From the NCBI GenBank assembly GCA_022578605.1, contig MU394091.1, forward strand, positions 1-64,000: DNA of 64,000 nucleotides, written 5' to 3'. Below the pieces are notes generated by a model. That model saw nothing but the letters and a program-made list of their open reading frames with translations. It searched no databases and was not told the origin of the DNA. The stretch comes from Camillea tinctor. Taxonomy: Eukaryota; Ascomycota; Sordariomycetes; Xylariales; Xylariaceae. Both the position numbers and the translations under genes were made by a program. Shown piece by piece: positions 57,163-64,000 of the stretch (positions within the stretch are counted from its first letter, which is position 1; every line of letters starts with the position of its first letter).

Positions 57163-59511
57163 TTATATGGTCATCTGCGCGGCATCTCTGCGCAGCGCCA
57201 GATACGCGGCGGCGTAGTCGTTGGCGAGCACGTTGTCGCCGGCGACCTTCATGATAGTGGCCTTCTTGGCCATCATCTCGCACTGCTTGTTGATGTCCTC
57301 GACGCTGGAGTAATGGTTGAAGGCGCGCTCGATGGCCTCGACGGCCTTGGTCATGTGCTCGCGGCGCTTGTGGGACCGCGCCGGGTGCCGGCCCGCGAGG
57401 CCCATGTGGGCGTCGCCCAGGTGCGCGTACAGCTTGGCCACCATGGCGGCGTTCTCGCACTCGAGGCTGCGCGGCAGCACCGCGTGCAGCAGCTGCAGCG
57501 CCGGCTCGAACTCCCCCAGAGAATTGAGGATGTTGGCTATGGCGCCCATGGCCGGCCACAGGTAGGGGATGAGCCGCGCGCGCCAGGCCACGTTCGCCGC
57601 CCGCACGGCGATGGTGAACCCCTTTTGCGGGCGCCCGCACTTGTCGAGCAGCTCGGCTTTGAGGAGCAGCAGCCGAACGCGGAGCGCGACATCTTTGTTC
57701 TCGTCTCGAAGCTCCGAGACCATTTTCTCTACCTTGATAAACGCCTTTTCGAGATTCCCGCGGCGGACGAGGCATTCGACGTGGAGGTTATCAATAACAA
57801 AGGCTAGGTCGGGTTCTAAATCGTCACTCTTGGACTGTAAGAGCTGTGAAAGCAGCAGTTCTGCACCATCAAGGTTATTACGGTACAGATCTCTCCTGAG
57901 CTTGATTATGCCCCGAAACTTGTGCCAGTACTGGCTAGGCTTCCAAGCCCGGAGAGAGTTGGCATCCATGCTTTCCAGCCTCTCCAGTGCCTCGTCATAT
58001 TTGCCTTTCATGGTCAGCATCGAAGCTTGCCGGCTCGTCACCTTTAACTCGTCGTCAAATATCGAGTGCCGGGCATGGCAGCGGAGGAATACCTCGCATG
58101 TCGTCGCCGAAAGGTACGTGATGCCCAGCCTGTCCCAAAGTGCTATATCGATCGCCAATTGGGGGCCAAGCATGCTCTTCATATTTCGTTCCACCAAGAT
58201 CTGGGAGCTTCTCACCATATACTCAAGCGCTGTAGCTACACTTTCTCCATTGGAGAGGCTCATCTTGGCTTCGCTCATCAGAGCAGAGCTCCATAAGGTC
58301 CACATACCCGTTTCTTTCGCCTTGGTTCGAAGAAACGCCAATGACTCCTTCCCCGTACCTAACATGCTGTTTGATTCGAGCTCCTTGGTAACTTGTGGGT
58401 GTGCTCGTCCAAAATGGAAGAGCCAGTTGAGAGCAAAATTCAAACACGTCATATCCCGGTTCTCCCTAGCAGTTGATACTGTCTCTAACATGGCCGCGAT
58501 CGCCTCTTTATGGCAGCCAAAATCGGCCTGCAGTACAGCTAAGTTCATTAAGGCATATTGGTAGAATGACCTGTCGCGGTTCTGCATGGTATAGTCAAAA
58601 TACCGATGCAGATAATCAAAGGATGTCGAGTAGTCTCCCGCTCTCCAGGCATCTAAGTAGCTTAGATAATGAGACAAACTCGGCACCATGAAACTATCGT
58701 TCAGGAGATCTTGAAATTGGTGACGTATCTCCAGAGGGATCCGATTGCCATATTTTTGCATCTGCTCGATCTGGAATTCCAAGAGCTTCTCGATATCATC
58801 GGTGCTGACAGGCAAGCTCGAGCTATGATCGTCTCTAAGCATGTCCCCGTAGGCTACAGATGCAATATTGTCGACCCCCAGGCCCCAGTCGCCTTCCCCA
58901 GACAGAAGGACGTTGTCAAAACTAAGTCGTTGGAATGACGGCGTCTTCTTCCGGTAGTATGCGGCTGTGGTCTGGCGGTACTTAACAAAGTCCTTCCATA
59001 ACTCGAAGGCATCGTGGAAGCGTAGTCTCGTGAACTCGAGTTGAGATCTGCGTACGAAGGCGCCGAAAGGTGAATTGCGTGAAAGGAGAATAACTTCCGG
59101 CCCTGGTAGTTCGATGCCCATCTCCGTGTCTCGACGGAGCTCTTCCTTCGACTTGACCAGCATGTCCGAGCAATGCTCGAAGAACTCATGCAATGCATCC
59201 AGAGAGTCGATTTTCCACAGCCTGTCAAGAAAAACATACCACAAGTTGCGTCCAGGCATGCCCGAAGCAACAGTATGCGGTGCCAAGATCTTTTCAAAAT
59301 CTGCTATAGAGACAACCAGGCTGACAGTGCTCTTAGCTCGCTCCCAGCGGGCCCCAGCTCCGTTACAACTCCTCAAAGCATCGTTATCGATGAGATGAGA
59401 CGTGATAAAGGAAAGAACTTCTACAATAGAAGATGTTGGTACGGTCTTGTTCGTATATAGCTCGATGAGTGCAAGGAGGCCAATCTTGGCCGGGTTTAAG
59501 AATCGGGACAT
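57163..59511 (-). CDS. apc5: Anaphase-promoting complex subunit 5 (APC5)
   Basis: Single exon of 782 codons from MSRFLNPAKIGLLALIELYT to a tail of ANDYAAAYLALRRDAAQMTI. The APC5 N-terminal helical region is followed by TPR-like repeats in the middle and second half (MNLAVLQADFGCHKEAIAAM, LERLESMDANSLRAWKPSQY, ELLDKCGRPQKGFTIAVRAA). APC5 is a scaffold subunit of the APC/C ubiquitin ligase that drives metaphase exit. The 3' third (57180-57650) is strikingly GC-rich compared with the 5' part of the same gene. In several other Pezizomycotina APC5 lies on the COX13-APN2 side of MAT; here it lies beyond SLA2 (gene order from memory). Confidence 0.92.
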   Translation of the reverse strand: MSRFLNPAKIGLLALIELYTNKTVPTSSIVEVLSFITSHLIDNDALRSCNGAGARWERAKSTVSLVVSIADFEKILAPHTVASGMPGRNLWYVFLDRLWKIDSLDALHEFFEHCSDMLVKSKEELRRDTEMGIELPGPEVILLSRNSPFGAFVRRSQLEFTRLRFHDAFELWKDFVKYRQTTAAYYRKKTPSFQRLSFDNVLLSGEGDWGLGVDNIASVAYGDMLRDDHSSSLPVSTDDIEKLLEFQIEQMQKYGNRIPLEIRHQFQDLLNDSFMVPSLSHYLSYLDAWRAGDYSTSFDYLHRYFDYTMQNRDRSFYQYALMNLAVLQADFGCHKEAIAAMLETVSTARENRDMTCLNFALNWLFHFGRAHPQVTKELESNSMLGTGKESLAFLRTKAKETGMWTLWSSALMSEAKMSLSNGESVATALEYMVRSSQILVERNMKSMLGPQLAIDIALWDRLGITYLSATTCEVFLRCHARHSIFDDELKVTSRQASMLTMKGKYDEALERLESMDANSLRAWKPSQYWHKFRGIIKLRRDLYRNNLDGAELLLSQLLQSKSDDLEPDLAFVIDNLHVECLVRRGNLEKAFIKVEKMVSELRDENKDVALRVRLLLLKAELLDKCGRPQKGFTIAVRAANVAWRARLIPYLWPAMGAIANILNSLGEFEPALQLLHAVLPRSLECENAAMVAKLYAHLGDAHMGLAGRHPARSHKRREHMTKAVEAIERAFNHYSSVEDINKQCEMMAKKATIMKVAGDNVLANDYAAAYLALRRDAAQMTI

Positions 59512-60096
59512 AGCAGACGATTACTGCAGCTTATATTAAGAATTACGATGGTGATATGGTGTTGATAGTGGACTATCACATGGGTTTGTTGTTCATTACC
59601 GTGGTGCTTATGAACTTTAGAGTGATCATGGTCATAACTATTAAGGCGGTGTTAGTGTTGCGCAGGGGAAGGGGGGGCAAGGGGGGAAAGGAAGTGGGAT
59701 GTAGCTTAAGTGAAGAACTTGAAATACCTACATAATATGTACCTAGGTAGGTAGAAAGAAATACTTAGGTACCTAAGCAGGTTATGTAATGTTCCGATCC
59801 ATTTAAGGTTTTCTTGAATTATTCAATCGAGACAGCCCCAGCTGATAACTAGGTTAGAAACTTTCAAATCGTAAAGTTCCAAGTCTGTGTGCCCCAAACA
59901 TTGAAAGTTAGTTTCCAGCAGGAAGTGCCTTCTGATACCGCGTCTGCGTGTTGATTCAAAACCCCACTATCTATCTGGTTTAAAGTACTATCTAGTTAAG
60001 AGATATTCACAGATGGGTACATAATCTAGGTAATATTGCATATCATGCCGGTAAGTCAGGGTATCCACCTAACCTTCTCTTCTATAAGTGCTGTGA
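59512..60096. other. Intergenic upstream of APC5
   Basis: 585 bp, the APC5 promoter and the GNAT-like gene's 3' flank. TAGGTACC-type motifs occur at 59735-59780. No gene. Confidence 0.6.
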
Positions 60097-61005
60097 TCAA
60101 TCCTCCCCCTCCTCTCCACATTTAATATCTTGAAGGTGCACCGTGATATTCGAAAAGATCTCCAGCGGGCATTCCGCGAATAGCTTCTCCATCTTCTCCC
60201 TGCCCCCCTCCACCACCGGGAACTCCATCTCCCTGGGGTCGAATTCTACGTCGATCGTGGCTCTGAATGGCGCTGGCGGGTGTAACCAAACTTGGTGCAC
60301 CTTCTCGTGGCTAGTGCCGATCTGGATCTTCTGATAGCCCCGCGCCTGCGCCTCGTGCATCAAGAAGTGCGCTAGCGCCTTCATGAGGCCTTGCCCTGTA
60401 TAGCCTTCTCGCGTGTGAGTGCCCCCGCGCGAAAGCACCTCGCCAGGGGGTTTGGTCTGGTCACTGAGGGGGACGATTGCGTCGGGCGAGGACGACGCCA
60501 TGAGAATTCCCACCTGTGTAATGAGGGGCAGCAATTCGGGGACGAACTCGCCTAGCTGGGCTTTCGTTTCACGGGACATCGGTTCTGACCCGTCGTGCGA
60601 GTAGGCCACGCTCACAAGCGGGAAGTCCATGCCGTCGAGGAGTTTCTGACGTCCGGACGGCCCCTCGAGCTCAGGGTCGTTCGGGTCGAGCTCGTCCCAG
60701 TAGACGGCCCCACCTGTAGCGTAGGACTCGGGGCGCTTGAACCGGTACTTCTTGTCGTAGATGCCGTACGATAGACCGCTCTTGAGGTCGGGGAGGTAGG
60801 ATGCCGGCCGCTTGAGGTAGTCCTCGAGCACTCTCTTAGCGGGCTGTTTGTCCCTATAAAGGGGCTCGAAGAGCTTCGAGTTGAACATTGATGAGTAAGC
60901 TCCCATTGCCCGTGTCCATTTCTCTACGTCTGTTCCTAACCGGCGGATCTCGTAACGATCCGGGAGAGTGACTCCGTATGTATTGGTTATTAGTTCACTG
61001 GCCAT
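60097..61005 (-). CDS. GNAT-like N-acetyltransferase, 302 aa
   Basis: Single exon of 302 codons with a clear start (61005) and TGA at 60097. The central part has GGTHTREGYTGQGLMKALAH, which matches motif A of the GNAT fold (R/Q-x-x-G-x-G/A, acetyl-CoA pyrophosphate binding), followed by a helix and a HEKVHQVW strand-helix segment. Residues 40-110 form a segment with Tyr/Lys-rich character before motif A. No signal peptide or membrane segment. The substrate cannot be told; similarity to characterised families such as LYC1 lysine acetyltransferase was considered and not supported. It lies in tandem with APC5 on the same strand, 585 bp apart. Confidence 0.7.
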   Translation of the reverse strand: MASELITNTYGVTLPDRYEIRRLGTDVEKWTRAMGAYSSMFNSKLFEPLYRDKQPAKRVLEDYLKRPASYLPDLKSGLSYGIYDKKYRFKRPESYATGGAVYWDELDPNDPELEGPSGRQKLLDGMDFPLVSVAYSHDGSEPMSRETKAQLGEFVPELLPLITQVGILMASSSPDAIVPLSDQTKPPGEVLSRGGTHTREGYTGQGLMKALAHFLMHEAQARGYQKIQIGTSHEKVHQVWLHPPAPFRATIDVEFDPREMEFPVVEGGREKMEKLFAECPLEIFSNITVHLQDIKCGEEGED

Positions 61006-64000
61006 GTTGTCTATTAGATACCGCTTTTGTGATAGGAATCAAAACCACCAGAATATGTAGGAGTGTTGGCTAATTAGGACTACTCAATTATGTACGGCAA
61101 GCCAGGATAGCAGCAATGTATTTATATCCTGATTGTTCAAGCATACGGATGTATACGGCCGTAGTCAAAGATGACAATTGATGATTCAAATGTAGCACAT
61201 TGATACATCGGCTGGCTCTGCTGACGCCATGGAACAATGCCGTTGGACTTTACCGGTTTAACGTCTACGGCATGTTTGCAACTTAGTTGGTCTTACGTTA
61301 TACGGCGAGAGAAATCGTTTGGAATCGTTTGGAATATACCTTGCCTTATATATTAGGAGTTCTGAAGAGTTAGGTATTTGAGAGATATCACAAGGGGAGA
61401 ATATCGTGTAGTATGAATCTTTCGGTGCAGTATTTCTGCACCCAAATCTAATCGTTTTATTAGGTAAAAACCTAGTAAGCCATCAGGATCTATAATTAGG
61501 TGACCGAAATTTGTTAATGCATATCCAACTCTAAGCAGGTCTCCCAGTAGGTAGGTAGGTACATGGGTGTCGACCGGCCTAACCCAATAAGTCATCTTAA
61601 CCGTTCGCCTTGGCCGTTCGTGTTTGTAGTGGGGAAAAGATATCTACGTACGTATTACAAATGTATACGAAACCTCAAGACGGCGAACCTGCTGCATAAT
61701 CCTCCCTATGATGTTCACAAAGTCGTCCTGTGTACCTAGAAATAGCAATGTGACCTGAGCTGACATCGATTTAAGTGAGACAGCTGCAGGTACTTGTAAA
61801 CCGGGAGCATAAGCTGGGATCGTACAACTACCGCCTCTAGCGGCGAGAAAAGAATCTGTCTGTGCGCCCCTTGTTCTTCACCGTCTCATCGCAGACCGTA
61901 TTGACGATAAAGAGCATGGCAAAGTTGCATCTCAACTGCAGCGACGAAGGGCCGATTTGTATAAGCATGTCGTGATGTGGGGTATTCGTGTGGCATCTCG
62001 GGGTATGCAGCTAGACATGGGGAACATGGATAAAGCAGATCTCTAAGATGAAGCTGCCGAACGCAGGCCCGATGCCAACGACGACGCTGCCCCGAGACGA
62101 TATCCCATTGGGTTCTCTTCCATAAATCTAAGGAATAATGGCGCTGATCTGTGGAAGCGAGTTAGTGAACAGCGCTAGAAGTTTGCCTGGTAGAGTCTTC
62201 GTGACTCGAATTACGTCAATACCAAGCCCGATCGTGGTGTCAATGTCTCGCTTTTTTGCAACGGGCATCTCACATCCACCTACGGTGCCTCATGACTCAC
62301 GCACTAGTTAGGTAAATGCTCAACTAGATCCAGAGACCCTTGGTGGGAAGATGCAGAAAGCCTCAAGATATTCACCCGACATTGGTCCTGGTCGCTCAGT
62401 CGCTAAGCAGGAAAACACCGACGAGCTCGGAGATGTATCAGTGATCAGACTGAAATAGGATAGCAATATGGATTCCCTGTTTTGTAGATGAATTCTGGAA
62501 GATGATGATGCCTAAGGTACGAAATGCTGCGAAAGGATCAAGCTAGGGCCGCGTTGAGGATACTCGACTTGTTCGGTGCTCCTTTCATTGAGCAGTAACG
62601 TCACTGATTCGCAGGTCATATGGTTGACATTCGATGTCCCACGCAAGGAGGATTTCATCGCGAAAATTCGGAGGGTTGAAGATTTGAAATGAACGGTTAA
62701 CTTTCCTACTAGCTAGGCTACGTCAGTGTCTTTGTTGATCTGGCTGAGGGGTGGAAAGCAGAATTTCTATGATTTCATGACACATTCCATTCTCGATTGC
62801 TTTCAACATATCATAACATGACTAATAAACTCACTTAGCTATTGGAACTCAGTGACAACCACTGTCCATAATATCATATGAGATCATATGAGATAGTGGC
62901 TTGGATAGTCCCTGGTATTAGGACTGGTATACCGGTGCCGTATGTTTCTCATTGGTTAAGGGCCTTTGCACGACCTGTGAAAACTTATGAGAACATCGAG
63001 AATCATCTATGGCTATGACTTCTGTGAAGTTTTATTATTGTTATCATCATCGGATCGCCATCGATCATTCTGCGTACAAACCCTCCCCCCCCTTTTTCTT
63101 GTTCTTGAGCTGAGTGTCGTGACTAAGCGAAATTCACAGCCCTGAGCCAACCAACTGTTCGTTGGGTCACCACAAGCTGACATTACCTACTGCGGGATTC
63201 GGCAGCTGCCGTCTCGTCCTACCTAACCCATTGCAACGGGTCCCGGGGAACTTGAGAGCACAAGAATCCCTCGTGATGGGGGCAAAACTAAGAAGTAGTC
63301 AATGTTTCAGGTATGTGCACTGGTGACCTATTGTAGTGTAAAAGTTCTGAATAGCTCCCATCTGCCTAAGATTATACTAGACTAACTAAGTTACTATATT
63401 TTACCAAAGCCAAGAGGGATGTCGGAGCAAGGCTGAATGTATACTAGACTAGGAACTCGTATCGCACGGCTCATCCCGGCCGGACTCGGTGCGAACATCT
63501 CGATGTAGAAAAGTATACGGGGGCACTTTGACCCTTTTTGTTAAGACAAGACGTCCGTCGCAAAGTGGTTCCGAGGCATCCAACCCGCCTAACGAAGAAG
63601 GACCTTTTTCGGACGAAGCACGCAACAGATACAGTATACAACAGACCGGGATAGGAGGGTTACCTTATGAACGTCATGTGCTGGCCTAAATGTCAACCTT
63701 ATGAGCCGAAACAATAGCTTTTGGGGGTAGGTTGCCGGCCAATCAACAGCGAAATTGCTAGGCTCTTGTAAAACACTGTTTGTTAGTCACAACAAAAAGG
63801 ATAGCGATGAATACAGAGGCAGGTAGCGACGTAATCTCTCCAGTCATACGATACGGTGAGGACGGGTTATCGTACCACCTAGGTGTGAAATATACAATTG
63901 TGTATGTGTCGTTGTGTATATATGTACCCATTTACATACGTACGTAGTGTACTTTACCTATAGTTTTTTAAGGGGGGAAAAATGAGAGGCGCAGCAGGGG
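61006..64000. other. Gene-poor right end with possible coding remnants
   Basis: Three kilobases without an intact gene. A minus-strand reading frame from 62268 to 61837 shows protein-like composition interrupted by two in-frame TAGs. The 66-codon plus-strand frame at 63489-63689 is unremarkable. TAGGTAGG motifs occur near 61548-61562 and 63880-63960. Confidence 0.5.
61837..62268 (-). pseudogene. Possible degenerate coding remnant
   Basis: A single minus-strand frame of 144 codons starts at an ATG (62268) and is interrupted by TAG codons at 62128-62130 and 62011-62013 before ending at 61837-61839. The stretches between the stops include hydrophobic runs such as SVVVGIGPAFGSFILE and FAMLFIVNTVCDET. 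This resembles a decayed membrane-protein gene, but no family could be named and chance is not excluded. Confidence 0.2.

Noticed and set aside
63150..63190. 5S rRNA-like GTTGGGTCACCAC
   Set aside because: Only a short match; the conserved 5S start and box C context are missing.

Overview
The window is nuclear DNA of a filamentous ascomycete (Pezizomycotina), most likely a Sordariomycete. Genes are separated by long AT-rich gaps and carry short GT-AG introns (about 43-200 nt) with CTAAY/CTGAC-like branch sites. The proteins are recognisably of the filamentous-fungal type, such as PalI/Rim9 with an RGG/Tyr tail and SLA2 with an N-terminal mini-exon. I cannot fix the order or genus. No tRNA, rRNA, CRISPR or intact transposon was found. 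Coordinates 20968-20977 are an assembly gap.

The centre of the window is a mating-type (MAT) locus. APN2 (41738-44052, +) and SLA2 (51137-54675, -) are the classical flanks of MAT in Pezizomycotina, and COX13 lies directly outside APN2. Between them is one convincing gene, an HMG-box protein of 693 residues on the minus strand (45844-48225). Its HMG box is interrupted by an intron after the first base of a Ser codon, the known signature position of MAT1-2-1. The HMG sequence is divergent, the protein is long, and the gene model needs a 51-nt frame-neutral intron that contains an in-frame TAG. No alpha-box gene was recognised, so the strain looks like a MAT1-2 type.

Layout from left to right: 1-3.3 kb gene-poor, with a short repeat at the very edge. 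A small hypothetical gene (3342-3971) and a 581-residue disordered hypothetical (4686-6431). A divergent septin-like GTPase (8264-9928, -). A gene-empty 4.5 kb. A mitochondrial UbiB/ABC1-family kinase-like gene (14427-16565, -). A gene-empty 5 kb that includes the assembly gap. PalI/RIM9 of the ambient-pH pathway (21738-24010, +). RPL21 (-) and RPS9 (+) as a divergent ribosomal-protein pair. SLU7 (-) and REV3 (+) divergent. An NVJ2-like SMP lipid-transfer protein (+). COX13 (-) and APN2 (+) divergent. The MAT idiomorph. SLA2 (-) and CIA30 (+) divergent. APC5 (-), a GNAT-like gene (-), and a gene-poor last 3 kb with at most degenerate coding remnants.

Apart from the MAT gene, most genes from 25 kb to 59.5 kb are housekeeping: translation, splicing, translesion synthesis, lipid transfer at contact sites, respiration, base-excision repair, endocytosis, complex I assembly and APC/C. 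This is the conserved syntenic frame that usually surrounds MAT. Gene models were spliced by hand; exon lengths were checked to keep frame and end at a stop.
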